Source: Arthrobacter sp. SO5 (lineage in GTDB: Bacteria > Actinomycetota > Actinomycetes > Actinomycetales > Micrococcaceae). Taken from it: a DNA stretch of 42,289 nucleotides. Under the pieces are notes generated by a model. It did no database searches. It was not told where the DNA came from and saw nothing but the letters and a program-made list of their open reading frames with translations. The number at the start of each line of letters is the position of its first letter. Position 1 is the first letter of the stretch. This document shows, in pieces, positions 1 through 7,931 of this stretch. The position numbers and the translations under genes were made by a program. The stretch lies in the NCBI RefSeq assembly GCF_020532805.1, contig NZ_MQTQ01000036.1, positions 17,818 to 60,106 on the forward strand, read 5' to 3'.

Positions 1-315
1 AGGCGGGGCGTATTCAGGCCGGATCACGGCAACCTTCGCCCGGAACAGCGACGCGGAACCGGACCAGCCCACCCGCTCCGCGAGCGTCGCGGCCGGCATC
101 GTCGGCGTCTTCACCAACAGCTCCCGCACCCTGGGAGCAAACGCATCAAAACTCGATACTCCGGCCGCCCGCTGGTACTTCGGCGCCCGGTCCGACTCCA
201 GCGCCCGGTCCACCGTTCCGCGGGAAACCCCCACGATCCTGCCGATCTCACGCTTCGAGTGCTTGCCCGTCGAAAACAGGTGGCGTATCTCCGCCCAATC
301 ATCCAAATTGATCAC
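1..315 (-). CDS. istA: IS21-family transposase IstA, N-terminal part
   Basis: This is the first 105 residues of an IstA-type DDE transposase. The gene runs off the left edge of the window. The chosen start is a GTG at 315, just inside the IS terminus, giving VINLDDWAEIRHL. A helix-turn-helix follows at about residues 16-40 (KREIGRIVGVSRGTVDRAL), and then the conserved SFDAFAPRVRELL and TMPAATLAERVGW segments of IS21-family proteins. The catalytic core lies outside the window. It is a different IS21 subfamily member from the element at 15.9-19.5 kb. The element has inserted into the gene at 378-821. Confidence 0.8.
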   Translation of the reverse strand, partial: MINLDDWAEIRHLFSTGKHSKREIGRIVGVSRGTVDRALESDRAPKYQRAAGVSSFDAFAPRVRELLVKTPTMPAATLAERVGWSGSASLFRAKVAVIRPEYAPP

Positions 316-383
316 CTTCCATGATGGTCGGTGGCCCTATTTTCAGTTGGCGTTCCTGGCCCTATTTTCGGTTGGCGTTAACA
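316..383. repeat. Terminal repeats of the left IS21-family element
   Basis: Two tandem copies of a unit reading (minus strand) AACGCCAACYGAAAATAGG followed by GCCA lie between the istA start and position 383. The outermost bases read TGTTAAC, matching the 5'-TG ends and multiple terminal repeats of IS21 elements. Position 383 is therefore taken as the element boundary. The other end lies outside the window. Confidence 0.8.
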
Positions 384-821
384 CCCCTTCTTGGTGTGAC
401 CAAAGCGCGCCCGCTCCACAATTCTCTCTGCCGGCTTGGAATAGTTGCCTGCAATGTGGGCTCGGGGGCCACGCGACGTCGTGGCACTGGCCCTGAGGAT
501 TGTCCTTGCTGTCGAAATTAGAGAGAAGCCGGCTTCGACCGGGATCGAGCCTTCAATGAGGATGTCGTCTGCTGCCCGGAAATCTGTCACATCAACATAT
601 GCATTCTGAATTGCTGTCGACACGGTGGCCGCAGTTTCACGTAGGGGAGCTGCTATGCGGGCGATAACTCCATCCCACTGCAAGTCACGTGGTGACAATT
701 CCCATGGGATAGCAACCACCGCCCCCTCATCATGCCTCCAAAGTTTGCCTGCCGCTCCTTGGTTCATTGGCCGCCACTCGTGCCTGGTCAGGAACCATTC
801 GAGGCCTTCCGAGGTCATCAT
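378..821 (-). pseudogene. Uncharacterised gene truncated at its 3' end by IS21
   Basis: The product starts MMTSEGLEWFLTRHEW and reads about 146 residues before a TAA supplied by the IS21 terminus, so the native C-terminus is missing. I recognise no family. Visible features are a Trp-rich N-terminus and a segment with WDGVIARIAAPL. The start ATG (821-819) overlaps the TGA of the upstream DUF4365 gene in an ATGATG arrangement, so the two genes were almost certainly translated together as a pair. The last few codons are IS sequence rather than gene sequence. The missing 3' part should be on the far side of the IS, outside this window. Confidence 0.65.
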
Positions 822-1339
822 GCGGCGTCTTCCTGGGAGAAGCAGGCCAGGAGGTCCGCATTCCATGAGGCAAGTGTCTCTGCCGTGAGTCTATTCGTTC
901 GGTTGATCGTGATTGAGGCACTCATGGATGTCGGATCGATTTTCGCCCAATAAGCCGTTGAACGGTGCGTTGTGATGTCCGCGATGTCGTAGTCGATCCA
1001 GTCTCCTGGTACATCGGTTGGCACCTGAACCACCACGAAGTACGCCGGGCCGATGTTCCTAGACCACTTTGTTTTCCACTCTTGGGTGACCGGCCACGAC
1101 AGGACACCGGCGGATCCGAAGCTCTTCTTCGTGCACTTCACCTGAATTCGCACCGGAAGTGCCGGAAACTGGACTGAGCCGTCGATTGCAAGCACATCTT
1201 CGTCTGGGGAGGTTTCGTCGAACCCAACACCAAACTGCGCGCAAACGTTCTGGAAGTATGCGATCCCGTAGCGACCTTTGCGCGCATTTGGGGACAAGGT
1301 TGACCCGATTGGTGGTGCGCTATTCACGGAACTCCCCAT
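818..1339 (-). CDS. DUF4365-like putative nuclease-fold protein
   Basis: The N-terminal part contains RKGRYGIAYFQNVCAQFG, then DEDVLAIDGSVQF and VRIQVKCTKKS. An acidic residue followed by an Ile-Gln-Val-Lys-x-Thr motif is typical of DUF4365, a PD-(D/E)XK-like domain. The rest contains aromatic segments (YFVVVQVP, AYWAKIDP) seen in these proteins, which often sit in defence or mobile regions. ATG at 1339 is preferred; a TTG at 1351 is also in frame. Neither has a clear Shine-Dalgarno sequence. The gene overlaps the truncated downstream gene by 4 bp. Its role is unknown; an anti-invader nuclease subunit is one inference. Confidence 0.65.
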   Translation of the reverse strand: MGSSVNSAPPIGSTLSPNARKGRYGIAYFQNVCAQFGVGFDETSPDEDVLAIDGSVQFPALPVRIQVKCTKKSFGSAGVLSWPVTQEWKTKWSRNIGPAYFVVVQVPTDVPGDWIDYDIADITTHRSTAYWAKIDPTSMSASITINRTNRLTAETLASWNADLLACFSQEDAA

Positions 1340-1475
1340 ATCAATGAACAAGTTTGCTCATGTTACAGGTGGAGAGGGCAGGCTGCGGCCCTGGCAGGTC
1401 CTCGCCGGGGAAGTCATGTGTCGCTCGTCGCCGGATAAACGCCCGTTTACGACTCGTCCTGCATATGGTGAATCC

Positions 1476-1796
1476 ATGACAGTTACTTGGACCCCACGTC
1501 TGGATATAACGCGCAACAACGGTGTAGTGGGATGGCTCCGGCTGAAACCTGTAACCACTCAGGTACTCCCTCGAATCGGCGAAGTGGTCTCTTTCGATGA
1601 GTTGCTGCCTGAGGAGTTGCGGCTCAATTCCTATCTTTCTTACCGTCCACAGGTCGTAAGCGTTGAACATTGGGTTGGCAAGAAGGACAACGAGCTTAGG
1701 GTCGTCGTCAGAGTCACAACTGACGGCAGCGTTGACCACTTCAAGGCGATCGCGGAGCGAAATGACTTGGATTGGACGCCGAACGATAGAAAATAG
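1476..1796 (+). CDS. Small uncharacterised protein (106 aa)
   Basis: The reading frame from ATG at 1476 gives MTVTWTPRLDITRNNGVVGWL and ends at a TAG at 1794-1796. The composition is soluble and balanced, with DELLPEELRLNSYLSYRPQVV followed by a strand-rich C-terminal half (NELRVVVRVTTDGSV). It contains no motif I recognise. It stands alone, convergent with the restriction gene at 1941-2990 and divergent from the DUF4365 pair. A longer upstream in-frame start exists at 1278, but that stretch overlaps the DUF4365 gene antisense and has shadow-like composition. An antisense frame of similar length covers 1341-1826 and looks less protein-like. Confidence 0.5.
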   Translation: MTVTWTPRLDITRNNGVVGWLRLKPVTTQVLPRIGEVVSFDELLPEELRLNSYLSYRPQVVSVEHWVGKKDNELRVVVRVTTDGSVDHFKAIAERNDLDWTPNDRK

Positions 1797-1940
1797 CTGA
1801 CCTGGTGTAGATGACATCTCCACCACGTCTGGTCATGCTCCCTCACCCAGGTCGGCGACAAGATGGGTGCTCGAGCGCTTCAGGTCGACACGCCTGGTCT
1901 CACCGAGTTGGATCACGTTTTCGGTGAGCTCGCACTTCCA

Positions 1941-2990
1941 CTAGATGTCCCTGATTGAGCCGGCGGCACGTGCGCTAGCCCGGCGGAATCGAGCTTCTCG
2001 GTGGTGGGTCACCGGGGTGGCCTCAATAACGCGCCTTGCCATTTCTCCTATGAAGTGTCCGGGTTGCAAATTGTCTGGAACACGGTCCCTCTGGACAATA
2101 ACTGCGGGCAGATTTGCCAGTGCTGCTTCAACTTCAGATTCCTCAACGATGTCGTCCGCGTGGGGTTCCTCAGAGGGCAGGGTGAGGCCAGCCTCTGCAA
2201 GGGGATCCTCACCATCTCCGGCATCGTCCGTGTCGTTGGTAGCGGCAAGGTGAGCCCCGTACTCGATGATGATGAGTGAGACCGCGTGGTAGGCGTCGTC
2301 TTCTCGACCAAGCTTTTGGAGCAAGTCGATCAGCCATTCGGCTTTGTCAGGTGCTTCCTCAAAGATTGTTGAACGTAGGCCGTACATGAAGCCCAGGGCC
2401 GCCAGTGGATGCCGCAGCCGCAAGTTCTTAGCATCGCCGTAGGACTCTTCGACCCTGTTGGCCGCGTTTTTGCCAAAACTCGAATCCATCCGTTTTGTGC
2501 TAATGAGGAGTTCAGGTCCGGCCGCCCAGTTCGCCATCACGACATCGACCTGTTTGACGTAGTTCTTTCCCAAAATGTTGGCGCTGGATGCAGCGGCGCC
2601 GGCCGGGGGAGTGGCGGCACGAAGACGTTTCCACAGGTTCTCGCGTTCCTTGGATGTGACCTTTTCGAGGAGGCTCACGATTGGCCCAGGCAGGATCCGC
2701 GGCGCCGTGGGACGGGGCCACACGGCATCGGCGTCGAAGCCGGCGCGACGCAGCTCGTAGGATACCCAGACGTCCAGGGCAAGGGCAGGGACCCCGGTAG
2801 TGGTCTCGGCCTTGAGATAAAGGGGGACGCCCAGCAGCCGGGTGAGGGTTTCGTAATCCGGGTCGAACTTTAGAACCCCGTCGTTGTCTTTGGTCCAGGG
2901 GTTGGTGTGCAGTCCGCCGGGTGCTGCGTCGGCAACGATGCGGTCAAAGATGGCCCATGCTTTGGTCTTTGTTGATGGTTCAGCGGCCAC
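1941..2990 (-). CDS. Probable type II restriction endonuclease
   Basis: A 349-residue protein encoded directly behind a DNA methyltransferase, with its start overlapping the methyltransferase stop by 11 bp, as in coupled type II R-M pairs. I do not recognise the nuclease family. Residues 140-195 hold the most conserved-looking block: NYVKQVDVVMANWAAG, then ELLISTKRM (Glu160 to Lys166), then NRVEESYGDAKNLRLRHP. Asp149, Glu160 and Lys166 could form a PD-(D/E)XK-type site, although the ExxxxxK spacing is not canonical. The C-terminal third is acidic (DDAGDGEDPLAE) and looks linker-like, followed by an Arg-rich tail. The nuclease role is inferred mainly from context. Confidence 0.6.
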   Translation of the reverse strand: MAAEPSTKTKAWAIFDRIVADAAPGGLHTNPWTKDNDGVLKFDPDYETLTRLLGVPLYLKAETTTGVPALALDVWVSYELRRAGFDADAVWPRPTAPRILPGPIVSLLEKVTSKERENLWKRLRAATPPAGAAASSANILGKNYVKQVDVVMANWAAGPELLISTKRMDSSFGKNAANRVEESYGDAKNLRLRHPLAALGFMYGLRSTIFEEAPDKAEWLIDLLQKLGREDDAYHAVSLIIIEYGAHLAATNDTDDAGDGEDPLAEAGLTLPSEEPHADDIVEESEVEAALANLPAVIVQRDRVPDNLQPGHFIGEMARRVIEATPVTHHREARFRRASARAAGSIRDI

Positions 2991-4674
2991 TTCGTCCCCT
3001 TGTTACCCTGCGGTTTGCCATGTTTTTACGTGCCTCCCGGACTGTATCGACCGCGCCTTGGGAGATGACGCCCGAGCTGAGCAGAAGGGCCTCATCGACG
3101 AGATGCACCGCATCTGCAAGCTTGCCCTGCTCCAACAGTCTGCCCACTTTGGTTTTAACACCGCGGAGCTGGTCCTCGCGGTCACCTATCAAACGGGGTG
3201 ATGGCATTGCCCACACGTCCGCTTCGCGTGGTTCGAGTTTGAGGATGCCTCCGCCGTAGGAGCGCCCGACCATTTCCGCGTTGAGCAGGCTGATGGAGTT
3301 CAGGCTCGCCAGCGGCAGCAGCTCCCGACCCAACTCCGAGATGGGTTCGCGAAGGTAGACGCCGTGTACGGAATTTAGATGGTGCGCGGCGGCACTGTTC
3401 GTGGTTAGCCGCGGAGTATCGGCATTCATGCATGTCAGTAACAAGTCAGCGGAAGGAACGAGCGGTACGCGATACCACGGCTTCCGGACCCGGCATTTGT
3501 ACGCCTGGTCCACCCCTGCCCGGTGTCCGGTCTCAACGTATGCCTGTGCAGCAGGCGATAACGACTCGCTGGGTCTGAAGAGCCAAGTCGCTTTACCCTC
3601 ACGGCCGAGACTGGACATCTGGGACGTGGAGAGCTCAAGACCTCGTAGATGGGTGCTTCCTGGAGGGGACAGCCTGATCAGATCCTTGCGAGTGAGTCTG
3701 AGTTCAGCAACACGGGCTGGGGAAAGCGCGAAGAACTTGTTGTTGCCTGTAACCATTCCCAGGGTCGTATCGCCCCACGTCTCAAGATGTGTGAAATGGC
3801 CTGCTTCCTTGAGGCTGTGCAATGGCTCGATGGCGTCAGCTCCGACGAGCAGCCCCGTCCACTTTCCTGCCGGGTCCGGTGGTGTCCATCTAAGAGGCAA
3901 GTCCATGGTCGCCAGGGAGGAGGCATCTTTGGCTTGGTGGATCGCGGCGTGGTCCGTTGGACCTTCGCCAAATCCATCGGCCAGGAGCAGCACGACGTCA
4001 GCTTCGGCGTCAGGGAAGACCTGCTCCGTAAACAGCACCAGTTCAATGCTTTGAAACTTGTCGAAGAGGAACTGCCTGACAGCCGCAGCGTAATTCACAC
4101 TCAGAAGCTCGGCCGGCAGGACTAGTCCCATCCTGCCGCCCGGCTGCAGGAATAAGGCGGAATGGACGGTGAATGCGGCCCAACTTGATGCCAGTGCAGT
4201 CAGTGACACTCCAACCTTCAGGGCCGCTTCGCGGGAACGAGTGCGTGATTCCCCGGTGAAGTCCTGGTAGCGAATGTACGGAGGGTTTCCTATAACTGCG
4301 GAATAGCGGGGCTGTGGCTCCACACGGAAAAAGTCGCTGACGGCTATGTTTGGAATTCCACCTGCCTCTTGGACCCGAGAGCGGGCGACGCGGGCGCTGT
4401 TGGCGTGAATTTCCACACCGTCCACCCGGGGAGCCAGCGCAGATTCACCACTGAGGTGACGCATGCGCTTAACAGCGCTGACCAGGAAAGCAGCGTCTCC
4501 CGTTGACGGCTCCAGAACGGTGTCGTCGGAGCTGCGGATCGCCCAATCTGAGATGAAGCGCGTGATGGCCTCAGGGGTGAAGAACGCCCCACGGGCTTTA
4601 CGAAGCTCCGCCGTGTCGACGTCGGCAGACAGAGGGGAAGGCATGCCCTCTATTCTGGTGCATACGGCTGACAT
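2980..4674 (-). CDS. N6-adenine DNA methyltransferase of a type II R-M system
   Basis: The product transfers a methyl group from S-adenosylmethionine to adenine N6 in a recognition site, protecting host DNA from the partner nuclease. The motifs follow gamma-class order: the ARGAFFTPEAI entry motif (residues 27-37), motif I LEPSTGDAAFL (54-64), an acidic motif after it (VDGVEIHANSARVA), and the catalytic motif IV IGNPPYIRY (128-136). The remaining 400 residues would hold target recognition. At 564 residues it is typical of stand-alone Eco57I/PaeR7I-like methylases. The start could also be the ATG at 4644 (MPSPLSADVD). No specificity subunit or ATPase is nearby, so type II is preferred over type I or III. 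Confidence 0.88.
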   Translation of the reverse strand: MSAVCTRIEGMPSPLSADVDTAELRKARGAFFTPEAITRFISDWAIRSSDDTVLEPSTGDAAFLVSAVKRMRHLSGESALAPRVDGVEIHANSARVARSRVQEAGGIPNIAVSDFFRVEPQPRYSAVIGNPPYIRYQDFTGESRTRSREAALKVGVSLTALASSWAAFTVHSALFLQPGGRMGLVLPAELLSVNYAAAVRQFLFDKFQSIELVLFTEQVFPDAEADVVLLLADGFGEGPTDHAAIHQAKDASSLATMDLPLRWTPPDPAGKWTGLLVGADAIEPLHSLKEAGHFTHLETWGDTTLGMVTGNNKFFALSPARVAELRLTRKDLIRLSPPGSTHLRGLELSTSQMSSLGREGKATWLFRPSESLSPAAQAYVETGHRAGVDQAYKCRVRKPWYRVPLVPSADLLLTCMNADTPRLTTNSAAAHHLNSVHGVYLREPISELGRELLPLASLNSISLLNAEMVGRSYGGGILKLEPREADVWAMPSPRLIGDREDQLRGVKTKVGRLLEQGKLADAVHLVDEALLLSSGVISQGAVDTVREARKNMANRRVTRGRSGR

Positions 4675-5161
4675 CCCAGGCCACGCATGGTCGCGGGTCC
4701 GGAATATGTCCGCGAGCGTCGCGTTTGGGGGATCTTCTCGGTCACGTTCGACGGGTTGCGAGGCTGGCCCCGAGAGCGGGGTCCCAACCCGCGCGAGATG
4801 ACCGCAGGGCCCGTAAGCCGGTGGTTCAGCGAGACACCGGGGTGTCCGTAAGCCGATCCTTCACCGGACAATTCGAAAAGGGTGAGTTTCGACTCTCGGT
4901 TGTCACCGTACGGTTTTCCGGGTTCAACTACATGCTGCAGGACGTGACTGGATTGTCCGTCCGCAGGAGTGAGAGTGATCCGATGGCGCAGGCGACAGCG
5001 GGAGCAGCAGCCCTCATCGCCCCACTCTTCTCCGGGCTCGTAACACTCGCGCCATGGGCACCCCGGGCCATCAGCGAGTGTCGACGGCGAAGCGTGGATC
5101 CCCTTCTGTGACTTTCGGCGACACACGGCGGCGCCATGTGTCGAACGTCGGCCCGCGTCCG
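4675..5161. other. Decayed intergenic region
   Basis: I see no intact gene here. The stretch contains two TCCGTAAGCC/CCCGTAAGCC motifs near 4805 and 4848, a GATCCTTCACCGGAC motif near 4857 that recurs in variant form near 13825 and 19559, a transporter remnant at 4983-5075, and a TGTGACTTTCGGCG motif at 5106 that recurs at 11323 and 20250. The mixture suggests a scar from past insertions and deletions between the R-M locus and the kinase gene. Confidence 0.5.
4983..5075 (+). pseudogene. Remnant of an MFS transporter C-terminal region
   Basis: One frame reads MAQATAGAAALIAPLFSG then LVTLAPWAPRAI. This matches, with about 16 of 25 residues identical over the core, the segment AAALTAPLFAGLLPLAPWAP near the C-terminus of the intact MFS transporter at 14436-15638. 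No flanking transporter sequence survives on either side. The remnant converges on a kinase gene (5162-5920) that is paralogous to the kinase at 12738-13487. That reproduces the arrangement of the intact locus, so this looks like a degraded second copy of it. Confidence 0.6.
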
Positions 5162-5920
5162 TCAATTCCTTTGAGGGGAGATGGCTTTCGCCCAGATGGC
5201 CTGATGCTGGCCGACGTACTGAGTTGCGGCTCTCCAATGGTCACCGTGCCCGCTGGCAAACATCGTGCCCCAAGGCTCCTGACCTGTCTCGTGAGACGAG
5301 CTCAGAAGGTTGTACATTGCTGCGGCACGCCGATGCATCGCGGCAGGGAGGTCTGCGCGCAGGCCAAGGTCTGCTGCATAGCCATCCACGAATGCTGCGA
5401 GATTCTGTGCCGATTCCTTGGGAGCCTGCTGGGTGTTGGAAAGTGTGAAGGCTTGGGCGGCGTAGGCGAGATCCCAAAGGCGGGTGCTCGGCGCGGCAGC
5501 GTCCCAGTCGATAAAGGTCCATCGTTCGCCGATGATGAGGTTCCACGGTGCGAGGTCGTTGTGGCAGATTAGCTCTTCGCCGGGGCTGGGGATCGCCGTG
5601 GTCCACGACGCGTCGGGGTCGGGTGTAAATGTTTCGCTGGCGTCGTGGATAGCTCGCACCATCGCTCCGACCCTGCCAAGTTCCGAATGTTTGAGTGGAT
5701 CCGAATCGAGCGCAAGCCGCCCTGGGATGAACTCGGTGACCTGCCTGCCCTGCTCATCCTGGCCGAGGGCAGTGGGGACATCGACACCCGCCTCCCGAAC
5801 TGCTGTCATGAACGCGAGCACACTACGGGTTGCCTTGGTCCACGGTTTGCGGACGGTTGAACCCACACGCACGACGACGCCGCTGGCGTTTCCTCCGCTG
5901 AGTATTTCCTCGTCTTTCAT
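5162..5920 (-). CDS. Aminoglycoside phosphotransferase-like kinase
   Basis: A 252-residue APH/choline-kinase-fold protein of the type that phosphorylates small hydroxylated substrates with ATP. Visible elements are the N-terminal nucleotide-binding strand (EEILSGGNASGVVVRVG), the region ending VGAMVRAIHDAS, the catalytic loop CHNDLAPWNLI (HxDxxxxN: His, Asp, Asn present) and the metal-binding FIDWDAAAP (DFG equivalent). It is paralogous over its full length to the kinase at 12738-13487. The true substrate is unknown: many such proteins are annotated as resistance enzymes without proof. The upstream fragment (5923-6196) ends 2 bp before this start, so the two may once have been an operon. Confidence 0.8.
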   Translation of the reverse strand: MKDEEILSGGNASGVVVRVGSTVRKPWTKATRSVLAFMTAVREAGVDVPTALGQDEQGRQVTEFIPGRLALDSDPLKHSELGRVGAMVRAIHDASETFTPDPDASWTTAIPSPGEELICHNDLAPWNLIIGERWTFIDWDAAAPSTRLWDLAYAAQAFTLSNTQQAPKESAQNLAAFVDGYAADLGLRADLPAAMHRRAAAMYNLLSSSHETGQEPWGTMFASGHGDHWRAATQYVGQHQAIWAKAISPQRN

Positions 5921-5922
5921 AG

Positions 5923-6196
5923 CTAAAGACTAGTTCTCGAAAGATGGGTGTCCGAAAGCCGCCCCTCGACGGGCACGATGTCGGAGGTTGTGTGCCGTCG
6001 GCGACTAAGTACTGAATCCGCGATCTGCTGCGCGGCGTGGTCCGCTGTGATGTGCGTGGTGTCGATGACCTCTGCGTCCTTTCCTGGACGGGGTGGCAAT
6101 GGGCCGAGGTCCGACCCGGGCCTCGGAATAATCAATCGGCCGGACGGGCCATGGACTCGCATGTCTCGGGGTTCGGCGGGCCGGCTGACTACGCAG
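5923..6196 (-). pseudogene. C-terminal fragment, possibly of a small P-loop kinase
   Basis: The frame ends with KDAEVIDTTHITADHAAQQIADSVL, which resembles the C-terminal helix and strand of small AAA/P-loop nucleotide kinase-like proteins, where an Asp-Thr followed by a predicted amphipathic helix closes the fold. No Walker A motif is present. The frame loses protein-like character upstream of about 6160 and abuts the large inverted repeat at 6198. It is probably the 3' end of a gene whose front was removed by the event that placed the exporter region next to it. The identification is tentative. Confidence 0.35.
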
Positions 6197-6197
6197 A

Positions 6198-6235
6198 CCA
6201 TGCCGTCTCCGTGCCGCGGAACGGAGACGGCATGG
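6198..6235. repeat. 15-bp perfect inverted repeat (hairpin)
   Basis: Arms CCATGCCGTCTCCGT (6198-6212) and ACGGAGACGGCATGG (6221-6235) enclose an 8-base loop. No T-tract follows on either strand, so it is not a standard intrinsic terminator. It lies downstream of the DHA2 exporter and at the edge of the kinase fragment. It could be a factor-dependent transcript end or part of a mobile-element end. Confidence 0.7.
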
Positions 6236-6313
6236 CTTGCCGGCGTGGGGCTCTTCCGCTGCTGGGACGCCAGACGAAATAGGTACGCGGCATGAGCTCT
6301 TGGACGACTGGGT

Positions 6314-7792
6314 CTAATTTGCGTCTGCCGGGACCGCAGGACGTATCCGCAGAAAGAGTCCGACGAGCACTGCTGTGGCGAGGCAGAGGCCGGCGTTGCT
6401 GCCGATGGCTGGCAGTACTGCGTCCAGGACCTGCTGAGGGGCGTTGCCGCTGCCGTGCCGGAGGAGGGACGCGGCGAGGATGGTGCTCATGACCGGGATG
6501 CCCATGGTGATGCCGACCTGCTGGCTCATGGTCGTCAGCCCGGTGGCGAGGCCTTGTTCGGTGTCTGGCAGCCCGGTGGTGGCGGTGACCATGAAACCGA
6601 CGATGGCGGCGAGGTTGGCGACGCCGCCGATGAAGGTTCCGATCAGCACGATGATCAGCGATCCCTGGCTGGTGTTGATGAGGAGCAGGGATCCGGTGGC
6701 GGCGGCCTGGATGGTGAGGCCGAGGATGATGGTGTTTTTGTTGCCGAGCCTGCCGATGAGCTTCGGCGCGATCAGGCCGCCGACGATGGTGCCGGCGCCG
6801 AGCACGGCGAAGGCCATGCCGGCCCCGAGCGGGGTGTAGCCGAGGACCTGCTGGAGGTAGAGGGTGAGCACGAAGACCAGGGAGGTTTCGGTGGCGAACG
6901 CGAGGATCCCGGCGATGTTGCCCCAGGCGATGTTGTTCCGGCGCAGGATGGTCACGGGGACGAGGGCGTGTGCTGTGTTCTTTTCGATGAAGAAGAACAC
7001 GATGAACAATGCCGCGCCTGCGGTCAGGGAGCCCCAGGCCAGCGGGTCGGCCCAGCCCTTCTCGCCGGCCGTGGTCAGGCCGAAGACGAGTGCGAGCAGG
7101 GCAATGGTGACGGTGACGGCGCCGGGGACATCGAGCTTCGTCCTGTTCCCGCGGGCGGATTCGGTCAGGAGTTTCGGGGCCAAAATCAGAACGAAGGCCG
7201 CGACGGGGATGTTGATGAAGAACGCCCACCGCCAGGAGAGCAGGTCGGTCAGGAGTCCGCCGAGGATCGCGCCGGTGGTGAAGCCGGCGGCCATGAGGGA
7301 GCCGTTCAGTCCCAGGGCTTTGTCCCGCAGCGGTCCCTCGGGGAAGGACGTCGTGAGCAGTGACAGGGCGGCCGGGGTGACGGCGGCGGTGGCGAGGCCC
7401 TGGGCGACACGTGCGGCCAGCAACAGGCCCGGATCGGTGGCGAGGCCGCCGAGAAGGGAACCGATCCCGAGCAGCGCCATGCCGGCGATGAAGAGGCGTT
7501 TGCGGCCGAAGAGGTCAGCGACCCGGCCGAAGAACAGGGTGAATCCTGCCGCGCACAGCGCGAACGACGTCGCGATCCACTGCAGGTGTTCCAGGGAGAA
7601 TCCGACGTCGGCCCCGATGCGGGGGAGCGCGACGTTGAGGATGGAGAAGTCCACCGCGAGGGTGAAGCTGGCGGTCAGCAGCAGGACCATGATGAGCCGC
7701 TGCCGACCGGTCATCCGGGCAGGCGCTGCGGGAGCTGGCGGGGCCGGTGGTGCGGTGAGCTGGGGGAGTGGTGAGGTGTCGCGGGCTGTCAT
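6314..7792 (-). CDS. DHA2-type MFS multidrug exporter
   Basis: A polytopic inner-membrane drug:proton antiporter of the 14-helix DHA2 group, judged by length (about 492 residues) and by its motifs. The first helix carries VDFSILNVALPRIG (motif D1-like). The conserved inter-helix motif A appears as GRVADLFGRKRLFI. Motif C-like GFTTGAILGGLLTD is in helix 5. The annotated start is the ATG at 7792, giving MTARDTSPLPQL; the longer frame to 7927 would run through the operator. It is divergent from the MmyB-type regulator at 7932 and shares with it a palindrome at 7873-7903, so it is very likely repressed by that regulator. The substrate is unknown. Confidence 0.88.
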   Translation of the reverse strand: MTARDTSPLPQLTAPPAPPAPAAPARMTGRQRLIMVLLLTASFTLAVDFSILNVALPRIGADVGFSLEHLQWIATSFALCAAGFTLFFGRVADLFGRKRLFIAGMALLGIGSLLGGLATDPGLLLAARVAQGLATAAVTPAALSLLTTSFPEGPLRDKALGLNGSLMAAGFTTGAILGGLLTDLLSWRWAFFINIPVAAFVLILAPKLLTESARGNRTKLDVPGAVTVTIALLALVFGLTTAGEKGWADPLAWGSLTAGAALFIVFFFIEKNTAHALVPVTILRRNNIAWGNIAGILAFATETSLVFVLTLYLQQVLGYTPLGAGMAFAVLGAGTIVGGLIAPKLIGRLGNKNTIILGLTIQAAATGSLLLINTSQGSLIIVLIGTFIGGVANLAAIVGFMVTATTGLPDTEQGLATGLTTMSQQVGITMGIPVMSTILAASLLRHGSGNAPQQVLDAVLPAIGSNAGLCLATAVLVGLFLRIRPAVPADAN

Positions 7793-7872
7793 GGCGGGGA
7801 TGTCCGATCGCTGAAGTCTGGGATGGGTTCCCTTCCACCCTGCCGGTCCCGGGCACGGACAGCCACGCCGTG

Positions 7873-7903
7873 CTGTGGGTAGCACTGCCAGTGCTACCCA
7901 CAG
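7873..7903. promoter_or_regulatory. Perfect 14-bp-arm operator palindrome
   Basis: CTGTGGGTAGCACT (7873-7886) and its exact reverse complement (7890-7903) are separated by GCC. The palindrome lies 28 bp before the regulator start and 80 bp before the exporter start, in the only shared intergenic space. It is the obvious binding site for a dimeric helix-turn-helix regulator. Confidence 0.75.
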
Positions 7904-7931
7904 TTGGCGATGTTCGGGAATACTCACAGGT

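Noticed and set aside
1341..1826. 161-aa minus-strand frame opposite the small gene at 1476
   Set aside because: It has poor protein character in its second half and no motif; the + strand frame is preferred, though not strongly.
6455..7363. Long + strand open frame antisense to the DHA2 exporter
   Set aside because: Composition is dominated by Gly, Asp and Glu and mirrors the codon pattern of the exporter; a shadow of a GC-rich gene.
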